64,000 nt of DNA, from NCBI GenBank assembly GCA_965661105.1, contig CBFICR010000005.1:1-64000 (forward strand). The letters are read 5' to 3'. The DNA comes from Eutrophocola sp965661105. Its GTDB lineage: Bacteria > Pseudomonadota > Gammaproteobacteria > Pseudomonadales > Pseudohongiellaceae. A program made the position numbers and the translations under genes. The notes beneath the pieces were generated by a model, which ran no database searches, was not told where the DNA came from, and worked only from the letters and a program-made list of their open reading frames with translations. Position 1 is the first letter of the stretch. The number at the start of each line of letters is the position of its first letter. Below, piece after piece: positions 1-7,998 of this stretch.

Positions 1-34
1 CCGAAGGCCGGCGAACCCGAAACAGGTTTTCTTG

Positions 35-60
35 CTTACTTCTTTTTAAAAAGAAGTAAG
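35..60. repeat. 26-bp perfect palindrome in repeat copy 1
   Basis: CTTACTTCTTTTT is followed directly by its exact reverse complement. The same palindrome occurs at 451-476 and 867-892, once per unit. It is AT-rich with no spacer, so it would extrude as a cruciform or form a long RNA hairpin. The C-rich sequence that follows (ccctccccggcagggg) is another short inverted repeat. Confidence 0.85.
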
Positions 61-88
61 GCCCTCCCCGGCAGGGGGAAAGTTGCAG

Positions 89-118
89 GTCGGATAAAGC
101 TGCAAACCGTCATCCGAC
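89..118. repeat. REP-like palindrome A in copy 1 (second copy 505-534)
   Basis: The arms GTCGGAT and ATCCGAC enclose 16 bases. This resembles the conserved ends of repetitive extragenic palindromes in gammaproteobacteria. It lies 63 bases before a second element with the same arms, so the two form a BIME-like pair. Confidence 0.6.
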
Positions 119-181
119 AGAATGATTAACTTATCTGGAAATTCATCGCTGGCATAAACGGTGCTTACGGCTGGTCATCTT

Positions 182-207
182 GTCGGATGGCGCTTCGCTT
201 ATCCGAC
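182..207. repeat. REP-like palindrome B in copy 1 (second copy 598-623)
   Basis: The arms GTCGGAT and ATCCGAC enclose ggcgcttcgctt, and CTACA follows. The arrangement (GGATGGCG...TTATCC, then CTACA) closely recalls enterobacterial REP elements. Resemblance to REP is from memory of the consensus, not a search. Confidence 0.6.
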
Positions 208-314
208 CTACATGATTTTTCATGATCAGAACATCTTTCATGACAAAAGCTATAAATTTTCACGTAGCTGAGCCGAAGCTCGCATTGCGTTGAGTGTGAG
301 CTGCTGAGGAGCAG

Positions 315-401
315 GAATATCGCAGGGACAAATGGCCATGGACGGCCATTTGAGCCGGGCTGAGCCTGGATGGCGAATCCCGGCGGCCCGTCGCGATATT
401 C
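315..401. repeat. Nested inverted repeat in copy 1
   Basis: The outer arms are GAATATCGC (315-323) and GCGATATTC (393-401). Inside lies a second hairpin with arms AAATGGCC (330-337) and GGCCATTT (344-351), then a GC-rich stretch. The same structure repeats 416 bp later. An open frame of 47 codons (332-475, repeated 748-891) runs through this element and the 26-bp palindrome; I regard it as a by-product of the repeat because it has no ribosome binding site. Confidence 0.6.
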
Positions 402-956
402 ATGGGACGAAGGAAGCCGAAGGCCGGCGAACCCGAAACAGGTTTTCTTGCTTACTTCTTTTTAAAAAGAAGTAAGGCCCTCCCCGGCAGGGGGAAAGTT
501 GCAGGTCGGATAAAGCTGCAAACCGTCATCCGACAGAATGATTAACTTATCTGGAAATTCATCGCTGGCATAAACGGTGCTTACGGCTGGTCATCTTGTC
601 GGATGGCGCTTCGCTTATCCGACCTACATGATTTTTCATGATCAGAACATCTTTCATGACAAAAGCTATAAATTTTCACGTAGCTGAGCCGAAGCTCGCA
701 TTGCGTTGAGTGTGAGCTGCTGAGGAGCAGGAATATCGCAGGGACAAATGGCCATGGACGGCCATTTGAGCCGGGCTGAGCCTGGATGGCGAATCCCGGC
801 GGCCCGTCGCGATATTCGTGCGACGAAGGAAGCCGAAGGCCAGCGAACCCGAAACAGGTTTTCTTGCTTACTTCTTTTTAAAAAGAAGTAAGGCCCTCCC
901 CGGCAGGGGAAAGAAAAAGTCTCTTTTCAGGAAAAGAAAACACTTATAAAAAATTA

Positions 957-1751
957 CTATGATATTAACATCTCAATATCCGGCCAGGATTGCTGGCCAT
1001 TCAAATACATCTCTTCAGTCAATTCCACCGGCATCCATTTCAAAAAAGCCGGCTCAAAGGCAGGCCTGGCTTTAATCCGTTCAAACCAGTTTTCAACCTT
1101 CGGCAATCGCCCTTTTTGCCATAAAGCTTCCATCGCCAGGGCGGCAAGTCGGTTCAGATAGGGCGCCAGCGCCACATCCGCCATGGTGAAGGTATCGCCA
1201 ACAAGCCAGTCACTTCCCGACAAGGCCGTTTCCATCCTGTCCAGATAGCTCAGGTATAAGCGTATTTTATCTGCTGCGCCTGGCGCGTTAATGCCTTCCT
1301 GAATCCATTGCCATTTAAGCAGTCTTGCGGCTTTACCGGCACTGTCACCATTTTCAACAAAGTCCTCGAAACTGCCGACCCCATTACGCAGAATAGTATG
1401 ACGATGGGACACAACATAGGTTATGGCTGAACACGCCGGGTGTAGTTCCTCATCGACCGCTTTGGTCCAGAGTCGAACCCTGGCTTTCTCGTCTGCAGTT
1501 GCCGGCATCAGGGCATGGTCTGGATATTTATCTTCCAGATACTCGCAAATGACAGTGGATTCCGGTAGTACCAGATCACCATCTATCAATACCGGGACCA
1601 CGCCCTTGGGGTTTATGCCAAGAAAGTCTTGCTGGAACTGTTCTCCTTTAAGGATGTCCACATAGTGCCCTTCCCAGGCCAGCTGTTTTTCTTCAAGGGC
1701 AAAGCGCACCTTGGCAGCACAGGTAGAGGAACCATGGTGATAAAGTTTCAT
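957..1751 (-). CDS. Glutathione S-transferase family protein
   Basis: This 264-residue protein has the two-domain layout of cytosolic glutathione S-transferases. The N-terminal thioredoxin fold starts MKLYHHGSSTCAAKVR, where the Ser-x-Cys region lies at the usual glutathione-activating position. It continues to the cis-proline and the glutathione-binding segment PVLIDGDLVLPEST. The helical C-terminal domain includes DWLVGDTFTMADVALAPYL, the typical N-capping box motif. It would conjugate or reduce electrophiles with glutathione in the cytoplasm; the substrate cannot be told. It is longer than most bacterial members (about 200-230 residues). The ATG at 1751 has AGGA nine bases upstream. It is on the same strand as the MOSC and threonine aldolase genes behind it. 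Confidence 0.85.
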   Translation of the reverse strand: MKLYHHGSSTCAAKVRFALEEKQLAWEGHYVDILKGEQFQQDFLGINPKGVVPVLIDGDLVLPESTVICEYLEDKYPDHALMPATADEKARVRLWTKAVDEELHPACSAITYVVSHRHTILRNGVGSFEDFVENGDSAGKAARLLKWQWIQEGINAPGAADKIRLYLSYLDRMETALSGSDWLVGDTFTMADVALAPYLNRLAALAMEALWQKGRLPKVENWFERIKARPAFEPAFLKWMPVELTEEMYLNGQQSWPDIEMLIS

Positions 1752-1798
1752 AGACGCAATTCCTGTAAAAGCGTTAGATAACCCTGAGAAAAAAACGC

Positions 1799-2353
1799 CT
1801 AAATTATTTTCCTGATAGGGTCACCCGGTGCAACCACACCGGCTGTGATGACCCTGGCATTGATACCGCGCAGGTTCAGTGACTTGCCAATAGCCGAATT
1901 CACAAAGCGGTTGGCTTCCTTGCCGAAGCGTTTGCCAAATTTGTAACACCCCAGGTGCGGTAAAGGCGAGACTTCGATAACAGCCTGTCCAATACCCAGA
2001 CGGGTTCCCGGGGGCAGGTTTTTGGCACTCAGATCAAAGTCTACGAAGAATTGGTCACCGGCTTCCGGCCAGCGCTCGGAAGACTCGGTAATGGCATTGA
2101 TGGCACGGGAATTCATCAGGGTCAGTTGTCTGCCAGGATCCGCCTTGCCATCGGCAGAATGTTTATCCTTACGATGCCTCCAGTTATCTCCCTGCAGGCC
2201 TGTCTGAATAGTCAAATCGGCATTTTCCATCACCTGTCGTCCGCCGGTAATGGGTCGTGACACAATCATCTCGACCACGCCTTCGTCACAGGGTGACTGT
2301 CTGATCAGATCCAGATGGCTTTCCATTTCAACCAGGGACCGCAGTGGATGCAT
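1799..2353 (-). CDS. MOSC domain-containing protein
   Basis: This is a 184-residue stand-alone MOSC (molybdenum cofactor sulfurase C-terminal) protein. The family is linked to handling of sulfur or the molybdenum cofactor. The segment with SRAINAITE, the LGIGQAVIEVSPLPHLGCYKF stretch carrying the conserved Cys, and the terminal GVVAPGDPIRKI are typical. A GTG at 2380 would add nine residues, but the ATG at 2353 has AGAGGA seven bases upstream and is preferred. The gene follows threonine aldolase by 23 bases and is probably co-transcribed. A precise substrate cannot be assigned. Confidence 0.8.
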   Translation of the reverse strand: MHPLRSLVEMESHLDLIRQSPCDEGVVEMIVSRPITGGRQVMENADLTIQTGLQGDNWRHRKDKHSADGKADPGRQLTLMNSRAINAITESSERWPEAGDQFFVDFDLSAKNLPPGTRLGIGQAVIEVSPLPHLGCYKFGKRFGKEANRFVNSAIGKSLNLRGINARVITAGVVAPGDPIRKII

Positions 2354-2376
2354 GGCAAATTCCTCTTGTGATGGAC

Positions 2377-3420
2377 TCACGCCCCATCCCCCGATTCAGT
2401 ATAGAAAGCCTTGATGGTGGTGATTACCCTTTGTATATCATCGCTGCTGATATCCAGGTGAGTGACCAGACGAATTTTTTCTGCGGCTTCTATAAGGATG
2501 TTATTTGACTGCAGGTAGTCTGCCAGCGCCTGATAATGACCATCACGCACGCCTAAAAACACCATATTGGTCTGTAACTTATCCAGATCCACCTCCAGCT
2601 CATCAATTTCTGCCAGTCCCTTGCCCAACAGGGCAGCGTTATCATGATCGTCCTGCAACCTGGCAATATTATTCTCCAGGGCATAGATGCCGCCAGCGGC
2701 GATGATTCCTGCCTGACGCAAGCCGCCACCAAGCATTTTACGCCAGCGCCGGGCCTGCTTGATAAAGTCTTCGGAGCCACACAATACCGAGCCAATCGGC
2801 GCGCCCAGACCTTTGGAAAGACATACCGAAATCGAGTCAAAATGACGGGCAATATCCTGAACATTTATACCCAGTTTTACTGACGCATTGAACACACGTG
2901 CACCATCAAGATGATGACGCAGGCCATGGCTTTGCGCCAACTGTGAAGCAGCTTCGATATAGCTCATCGGCAGGACCTTGCCGCCAATGGTATTTTCCAG
3001 GCACAGCAGGCGGGTGATGGCAAAATGAAAATCATCGGGCTTGATCGCGGCGCGGATTCTTTCCAGGGCAATGCTGCCATCCGCTTCCAGTTGCAGGGGT
3101 TGCGGCTGGACACTGCCCAGCACAGCAGCACCGCCGGCTTCGTATTTATAGGTATGGGCATCCTGACCGACGATATATTCTTCACCACGCTGACAATGGG
3201 TAATGATCGCCAACAGATTCGACATGGTGCCACTGGCAACATATAGAGCCGCCTGCGTCCCCATCATCTCGGCTGACAGACTTTCCAGCTTAATTACCGT
3301 TGGGTCGTCACCCCACACATCATCGCCCACAGGCGCCGCAGCCATCACCCGTCGCATTTCAGGTGACGGCCTGGTAACAGTATCACTACGTAAATCGATT
3401 AAGACGGAGTCTCGTTTCAT
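2377..3420 (-). CDS. ltaE: Low-specificity L-threonine aldolase
   Basis: This PLP enzyme cleaves L-threonine and L-allo-threonine to glycine and acetaldehyde in the cytoplasm. The N-terminus IDLRSDTVTRPSPEMRR and the following GDDVWGDDPTV are diagnostic of the family. The PLP lysine sits in CLSKGLGAPIGSVLCGS near residue 200. The longest frame begins at a TTG at 3468, but the ATG at 3420 brings the start close to the conserved IDLRSDTVT block and gives 347 residues, near the 333 of the E. coli enzyme, so I use it. Its ribosome site (GAAAAG) is weak. The MOSC gene follows by 23 bases. Confidence 0.88.
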   Translation of the reverse strand: MKRDSVLIDLRSDTVTRPSPEMRRVMAAAPVGDDVWGDDPTVIKLESLSAEMMGTQAALYVASGTMSNLLAIITHCQRGEEYIVGQDAHTYKYEAGGAAVLGSVQPQPLQLEADGSIALERIRAAIKPDDFHFAITRLLCLENTIGGKVLPMSYIEAASQLAQSHGLRHHLDGARVFNASVKLGINVQDIARHFDSISVCLSKGLGAPIGSVLCGSEDFIKQARRWRKMLGGGLRQAGIIAAGGIYALENNIARLQDDHDNAALLGKGLAEIDELEVDLDKLQTNMVFLGVRDGHYQALADYLQSNNILIEAAEKIRLVTHLDISSDDIQRVITTIKAFYTESGDGA

Positions 3421-3480
3421 TATCTTTTCAACTTTTGAGTTACCAACAGATATACCGAAATTTTCCAATCCAGTGACACG

Positions 3481-3592
3481 GGATAAAGGATAAAGGAAAA
3501 AAGAAAAAGGTGGACGCCTGACGACTCTGCAAACTGCTCACCTTTATCCTTTATCCTTTTTCTTTTTATCCGCTTTTTTCTTTTATCCGCTT
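3481..3592. repeat. Purine/pyrimidine inverted low-complexity repeat
   Basis: The stretch between ltaE and the citramalate synthase gene holds ggataaaggataaagg runs (about 3481-3513) and, in inverted orientation, tcctttatcctttttc runs (about 3539-3590). The arms are imperfect complements around a 25-base spacer. A closely related polypyrimidine string recurs at 7931-7953. It could act as a weak bidirectional terminator, but no GC-rich stem is present. Confidence 0.5.
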
Positions 3593-5194
3593 TTAATTTG
3601 CTTCAGTTTCACTATGCATTCGCGTGTTGATCATCCGCAAGGTGGCTTCCACCGCTGCATACACCTGATTGGAATGGACACCGCGAGTACGCAAATTCTT
3701 TCCTGCCTTACCCCCATGATCACCAGCCCAGGTAATTGTACATTCCGTTAAGGCGCCGGTTTTACCGCCACGGGGAATACGTACGGAATAATCCAGCAGT
3801 TCCGGCAGCTCAAAATTGTGCAACTGCATAATCTTTTTCAGCGCGTCGATGAACGCGGCATAGCCGCCATTACCCTTACCGTTTTCAGCATAATCAGTGC
3901 CATTGATTTCTACCACCAGGTTCACCTCTGAATTTTTTTCGTACTGACTGTGAATCTGACATTCCACCAGTTTTATATGCTGGTAGTCATTACTCTCCAG
4001 TACATCAGCAATGATAAAAGGCAGGTCATCGGCAGTGATGGTTTCCTTGGAATCCCCCAGGGACACGACCCGCTGCAATACTTTTTTCAGATTAACATCG
4101 GACAGTGTGATACCCAGCTCTTCGATATTCTTGACCACAGATGCCTTGCCACTGAGTTTACCCAGCGCATAGGTGCGCTTGCGGTCGAAACGTTCCGGAC
4201 TGAGTCGGGTTTCATAGAGTCCGCCCTTCACATCACCATCGGCATGAATACCTGCAGTCTGCGTGAAGACATCCTGCCCCAGAATTGGCATATTGGCGGC
4301 AATATATTTTCCGGAGAACTGCTCAACCATGGTGCTGATATCGTGCAGGTGAGTTTCATCAATACCGGTTTCAATGCTCATTTTATCGCGCAGCACGACA
4401 GCAAGCTCGGCCAGGCTGACATTTCCCGCGCGTTCACCCAGGCAATTCATGGTGCAGTGCAGGTTGGCAATACCGGCTTTTACTGCAGCCATGCAGTTCG
4501 CTGTCGCCAGCCCATAATCGTTGTGTGGGTGAAAATCGAATATCTGTTCAGGAAACTCCCTGCGCATATCTGACAGAGAACTGAACACCTCATCAGGACT
4601 CATCACGCCAAGGGTATCGGGCAGCATAAAATGTTCAATTCCGCAGTCCTTGATGGCATGCATCAGGGCAAATACATAGCCTTTGTCGTCATGGTAACCA
4701 TTGGACCAGTCTTCCAGATAGGCATTCACGCGCAGCCCCTGTTCCCTGGCATAGCCAACCGTCTGCAGAATATCGGCAACATGCTCATCCAGGGTTTTGC
4801 CGAGCTGATTGGTGCAATGCTTTTCACTGCCTTTGACCAGCAGATTCAGCACCTGACCGCCGGCCTCCTGGATCCAGTTGACGCTGCGGTCGTAATCCAC
4901 AAAGCCGAGGACTTCCACGCGCCCTTCCAGCTTCTGACCTTTTGCCCAGTCGATGATACTGCGCAGCGCTTCCTGCTCTCCTGCTGACACTCTGGCAGAG
5001 GCGACTTCTATTCTGTCGACACCGAGGGATTCCAGCATGGCCTGCACGATATTGAGTTTCTCTCCCGCGCTGAAAGACACACCCTGGGTTTGCTCGCCAT
5101 CGCGCAAGGTGGTATCCATAAGGGAAACATAGTCGGGCAAGCTGCCCGAAGTTGCCGTACTGGTGACAGTCTGTTCAGTCACATCAAACTCCAT
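3593..5194 (-). CDS. cimA: (R)-citramalate synthase / 2-isopropylmalate synthase family
   Basis: This 533-residue HMGL-like enzyme condenses acetyl-CoA with a 2-oxoacid. The TIM barrel begins SLMDTTLRDGEQTQG (metal and substrate binding) and includes DFHPHNDYGLATANC with the metal-binding His-x-His, and NCLGERAGN. A C-terminal LeuA-type dimer regulatory domain (about 395-530) ends with GGKTGALTECTITW. Family members are split between leucine (LeuA) and isoleucine (CimA, pyruvate to citramalate) synthesis. I favour CimA because the gene is preceded by an attenuator leader with five Ile and three Thr codons and no Leu codon. The ATG at 5194 has little Shine-Dalgarno sequence. An assay or phylogeny would be needed to exclude isopropylmalate synthase. 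Confidence 0.75.
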   Translation of the reverse strand: MEFDVTEQTVTSTATSGSLPDYVSLMDTTLRDGEQTQGVSFSAGEKLNIVQAMLESLGVDRIEVASARVSAGEQEALRSIIDWAKGQKLEGRVEVLGFVDYDRSVNWIQEAGGQVLNLLVKGSEKHCTNQLGKTLDEHVADILQTVGYAREQGLRVNAYLEDWSNGYHDDKGYVFALMHAIKDCGIEHFMLPDTLGVMSPDEVFSSLSDMRREFPEQIFDFHPHNDYGLATANCMAAVKAGIANLHCTMNCLGERAGNVSLAELAVVLRDKMSIETGIDETHLHDISTMVEQFSGKYIAANMPILGQDVFTQTAGIHADGDVKGGLYETRLSPERFDRKRTYALGKLSGKASVVKNIEELGITLSDVNLKKVLQRVVSLGDSKETITADDLPFIIADVLESNDYQHIKLVECQIHSQYEKNSEVNLVVEINGTDYAENGKGNGGYAAFIDALKKIMQLHNFELPELLDYSVRIPRGGKTGALTECTITWAGDHGGKAGKNLRTRGVHSNQVYAAVEATLRMINTRMHSETEAN

Positions 5195-5294
5195 TGTTTT
5201 TTAATAACTAGCGTTTTGCCAAATGTTTTGGCAGATAGTGTTCTTACTTACTAATTACTATAGCCCTGATAAATTTTTGTCCGAATCGAAAACG

Positions 5295-5322
5295 AAAAAA
5301 CCCGCCTGGTGGCGGGTTTTTT
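5295..5322 (-). terminator. Intrinsic terminator acting as attenuator before cimA
   Basis: A GC-rich hairpin with arms CCCGCC and GGCGGG around a four-base loop is flanked by A6 and T6 tracts, so it can terminate on either strand. It lies 101 bases before the cimA start and 50 bases after the stop of the Ile-rich leader peptide. The upstream arm (5312-5318) can pair instead with GCGGGTT at 5364-5370 just after the leader stop codon, giving an antiterminator. Confidence 0.85.
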
Positions 5323-5372
5323 AAATGTTCTTCAATCTATTGCTGACAAATAATCAAAGATCCAACCCGCGT

Positions 5373-5420
5373 TCAGCGCTGGATAATAATGCCCTTGATA
5401 ATTGTCATGGTTGTGTTCAT
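5373..5420 (-). CDS. Putative isoleucine/threonine-rich leader peptide of cimA
   Basis: The frame encodes MNTTMTIIKGIIIQR (15 residues), with five Ile and three Thr codons. It is followed by a competing stem and an intrinsic terminator. This is the layout of amino-acid biosynthetic attenuators such as those of the thr and ilv operons. Ribosomes stalled at the Ile codons would leave GCGGGTT (5364-5370) free to capture the terminator arm; a ribosome reaching the TGA would cover it and allow termination. The ATG has no clear ribosome site. An in-frame TTG at 5456, with GGGG seven bases upstream, would lengthen the peptide to 27 residues. Function is inferred. Confidence 0.6.
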   Translation of the reverse strand: MNTTMTIIKGIIIQR

Positions 5421-5479
5421 GGCGCGCAGTTTTGGTGATTTAGCCTTTAATGTCAAGTCCTTGCCCCTAATTACAGCAT

Positions 5480-6334
5480 TCAGGGCAAATTTTCCCAGCG
5501 CCTTTGCAGCGCGTAGACATCAAGATTGTCATTCAGCGCCACCTTAAAAGTATGGCCTAGCAGATCAAGCAACTCTTCGAAGTCAACAATCCGGCGACTC
5601 TGCTTTTCTATCTTTTCCCCTGACCCACTCTTTGTGTCTGTAGCGCCCATGTCATTTTTGAGTATGTACCGGGTATAGGTTCGGTTTTCAAGCGCATGCC
5701 GGGAGTCTTTATCTGCTCTGGCCATGACCAGATTATCCACAAAATGTGACTGGGGGTGCGTGGCAACATAATGATTGGCCATCTCAAAATCCACCGGATA
5801 CTGGGGAACCAGGTCAAACACATACATTGATTTCCATTCCCCATTAAGACTGACAGCAATAGTAAATTCGTCTCCATCCTGAAGTATTCTGAAAGCTTCA
5901 TTGGGCGTGTACTGGACCAGCCCCGGTTCCAGTCGCAAAGGTGCGGTCATGGTAAGACCGCCAAACCCTACATCAGCAATCCAGGATTGTTCTCCCATAT
6001 CCACCTTGAGCAGCATATGGGTGCGCGCCATTTCTGTTTTTTCCGGCGAACGCCAAATCACCCGGGCAGCATGCTCTGTGACCCGGAATCCCAGCTGTTT
6101 CAATATGCTTCCCAGCATCAGGTTTTGCTCAAAACAATAGCCGCCCCTGCCCTGGTTCACCAACTTTTCAAAGACAGCATCCGGCTGCAGGCTGACCCGT
6201 TCAGCAAGAAAAGAGTTGATGTTTTCAAAGGCAATAGCGCGAGGATGCAGCTGGTGTATCTTTTCCAGCGTCGCCAGGGAATTGTCTGCTGTGCCGCTAA
6301 AGTCTATGCGTTGTAAATATGAACTGGTATCCAC
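5480..6334 (-). CDS. nat: Arylamine N-acetyltransferase
   Basis: This enzyme transfers acetyl from acetyl-CoA to arylamines or hydrazines in the cytoplasm. The Cys-His-Asp triad is visible: Cys in GRGGYCFEQN (near residue 67), His in ARTHMLL (near 105) and Asp in IADVGFGG (near 121), all at family positions. The start is the GTG at 6334, which has CAGGAA five bases upstream and gives 284 residues, close to the 281 of the E. coli protein. An ATG at 6394 would add 20 unconserved residues and overlap the divergent transporter. It lies upstream of the cimA leader on the same strand; the terminator at 5295-5322 separates the two. Confidence 0.88.
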   Translation of the reverse strand: MDTSSYLQRIDFSGTADNSLATLEKIHQLHPRAIAFENINSFLAERVSLQPDAVFEKLVNQGRGGYCFEQNLMLGSILKQLGFRVTEHAARVIWRSPEKTEMARTHMLLKVDMGEQSWIADVGFGGLTMTAPLRLEPGLVQYTPNEAFRILQDGDEFTIAVSLNGEWKSMYVFDLVPQYPVDFEMANHYVATHPQSHFVDNLVMARADKDSRHALENRTYTRYILKNDMGATDTKSGSGEKIEKQSRRIVDFEELLDLLGHTFKVALNDNLDVYALQRRWENLP

Positions 6335-6376
6335 GGGAGTTCCTGTGTTGTGTATCCTTGATTTATAAAAAGCCGC

Positions 6377-7357
6377 TTGAAAAAGAGCCAGCATGCCTGT
6401 GGTATCAACCGGTTGGTGGAGTACAATGGTCTGCTAGCTAATCATGATCCCTGCATCCTACTGAAGCCAATCATTTTGTCTACTGCTATTCGCTCACCAG
6501 TCATACTCGCCGCCTTCTGGATGCTGGGAACACTAAGTTCACTGTTGATGCTCGCCATCGCTGCCAGGGAATTATCGGCCACCATTTCAACCTTGCAAAT
6601 GATCACCGTTCGAAATGCGGTAGGTTTTGTACTGATTTGTGGCCTGCTGCAGGGAAGTGGCTGGAAACAACTGAAAACCGGTCAGCCAGGGACTCACCTG
6701 GTCAGAAGCATCTCTCATCTTATAGCGCAATATGCCTGGATATTTGGACTTGCCTCCATCCCAATGGCTGAGGTATTTGCTCTGGAGTTTTCAGGGCCGG
6801 TGTGGTCAGTGATTATAGCCAGCGTGCTACTGGGAGAGAAAATAAACCGCTTTCGTGTGCTGACCCTGGTTCTGGGAATTATCGGGGTGCTGACAATACT
6901 CAGACCCGGCTTTCGTAACCCGGATCCCGCCATGTTCATCGTTATCTTCAGCGCGGTGTGCTTCGCCCTAGCCAATGTACTCACCAAAAAACTGGTGGTT
7001 AATAATTCCCCACTGAGCATTATTTTTTATGTCACGGTCATTCAGTTCATGATTACCGTTATTCCGACGATTGCCATCTGGGTGGTCCCCGATACAAGAG
7101 AATGGCTATGGATGGTAGTGATGGGGGTTGTTGCAATCACGGCTCACTACTGTTTTGCCCGGGCATTTTCCTATGCTGATGCCATGGTTGTCATCCCTAT
7201 GGACTTCTTACGCCTGCCTCTTGCGGGTATCATGGGATGGTTGCTGTATCAGGAAAGCATGGATGTATTTGTCATCTTCGGTGCTCTGATCATGTTTAGT
7301 GGCAATTTGATCGGTATTTACGCTGAAAAGCGCAGACTTAACACCAACATTGAATAA
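6377..7357 (+). CDS. EamA/DMT superfamily transporter
   Basis: About ten transmembrane helices in two EamA repeats mark this as an inner-membrane drug/metabolite transporter. Typical stretches are FALEFSGPVWSVIIASVLLGEKIN at the end of the first repeat, IGVLTILRPGF between the repeats, and a second repeat ending in GALIMFSGNLIGIYAEKRR. The substrate is unknown. The start is uncertain: the longest frame opens with a TTG at 6377, and GTG at 6416 or TTG at 6476 are alternatives; none has a strong ribosome site and conservation begins near IRSPVILAAFW. It is divergent from the acetyltransferase. Confidence 0.8.
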   Translation: MKKSQHACGINRLVEYNGLLANHDPCILLKPIILSTAIRSPVILAAFWMLGTLSSLLMLAIAARELSATISTLQMITVRNAVGFVLICGLLQGSGWKQLKTGQPGTHLVRSISHLIAQYAWIFGLASIPMAEVFALEFSGPVWSVIIASVLLGEKINRFRVLTLVLGIIGVLTILRPGFRNPDPAMFIVIFSAVCFALANVLTKKLVVNNSPLSIIFYVTVIQFMITVIPTIAIWVVPDTREWLWMVVMGVVAITAHYCFARAFSYADAMVVIPMDFLRLPLAGIMGWLLYQESMDVFVIFGALIMFSGNLIGIYAEKRRLNTNIE

Positions 7358-7405
7358 ACTTAATAATTAATAATAAACAGCTAGTGGGCTTCGGAAATAT
7401 CAGCA

Positions 7406-7891
7406 ATGGCACAACAAACTCCGGTAATCGACAAGACACCCGCGCCCTTATGGCGAATTCTCGCCGCCATGGCCTATGACAGTATTCTCGTCATTGCTAT
7501 ATGGATGGTAGTCACTTTTATTATTCTTTCATTTTTCGGTGTTGAAAATGCCCGTACTCTGGAAGGAGAAGCCGTGGTTCTGGACCCCATTTACAAAAAC
7601 ATCACCTTTGCCGCAATGATTGTGAGTGCCTGGGCTTTCTATGGCTGGTTCTGGACCCACAGCGGCCAGACCCTTGGCATGCAAGCCTGGCGCATCCGGG
7701 TAGTGAATAAACAAGACCAGCCCATTACAGCAGCACAGTCTGTCATGCGCTTCAGCATGGCAATCGTGTCATGGCTGCTACTGGGAACAGGCTATTGGAT
7801 GATGCTGTTTAATTCAGAAAAACAGACACTTCATGACAAAATCTCCAACACAAAACTCGTAAAAGTTCCTCTCATGGAAATAAACAAGTGA
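7406..7891 (+). CDS. RDD family membrane protein
   Basis: This 161-residue protein has three or four hydrophobic helices and the RDD-family hallmarks: RILAAMAYDSILVIAIW near the start, GQTLGMQAWRIRVVNKQD in the middle, and LHDKISNTKLV near the end. RDD proteins are small inner-membrane proteins of largely unknown role; some are implicated in Na+ or K+/H+ transport. It follows the DMT transporter by 48 bases on the same strand and may share its transcript. Confidence 0.8.
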   Translation: MAQQTPVIDKTPAPLWRILAAMAYDSILVIAIWMVVTFIILSFFGVENARTLEGEAVVLDPIYKNITFAAMIVSAWAFYGWFWTHSGQTLGMQAWRIRVVNKQDQPITAAQSVMRFSMAIVSWLLLGTGYWMMLFNSEKQTLHDKISNTKLVKVPLMEINK

Positions 7892-7927
7892 ACCTCCCGG
7901 CTATAAACTCAACCCGATAAAGCACCA

Positions 7928-7990
7928 TGTCACCTTTATCCTTTTTCTTTTATCTTGAGACTTGTAACTTGTAACTTGTAACTTGTAACT
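7928..7990. repeat. Polypyrimidine string plus 7-bp tandem repeat
   Basis: A string cacctttatcctttttct (from 7931) resembles the one at 3539-3563. It is followed at 7960-7990 by four exact copies of the heptamer ACTTGTA and a partial fifth. It lies between the convergent RDD and DUF3095 genes. Seven-base tandem repeats of this type expand by slippage; no function is suggested. Confidence 0.7.
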
Positions 7991-7998
7991 ACCAGTGG

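Larger units (their letters stand above)
1..910. repeat. Tandem 416-bp repeat, two full copies plus a partial third
   Basis: Copies begin at 1, 417 and 833, giving a period of 416 bp; the third copy follows the unit only to about 910, just before the GST gene. Copies 1 and 2 are nearly identical, with differences near the end of the unit (for example catgggacg against cgtgcgacg before the next copy). Each unit holds a 26-bp perfect palindrome, two REP-like hairpins flanked by GTCGGAT/ATCCGAC arms, and a nested inverted repeat bounded by GAATATCGC and GCGATATTC. No credible protein gene lies inside. The array may continue to the left of the window. The high identity suggests recent duplication or ongoing gene conversion. 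Confidence 0.9.

Noticed and set aside
3950..4573. A 207-codon open frame on the strand opposite cimA
   Set aside because: It is antisense to a clearly coding gene with conserved motifs, has no family resemblance and no ribosome site.
5428..5456. TTGACA with AAAACT as a promoter of the cimA leader
   Set aside because: The -10 match is poor and transcription would begin almost at the leader ATG. TGTAAT at 5470-5475 is an alternative -10, but its -35 is also weak, so no promoter is assigned.
7960..7990. Heptamer array as a CRISPR remnant
   Set aside because: The units are 7 bases in direct tandem with no spacers and no cas genes nearby.
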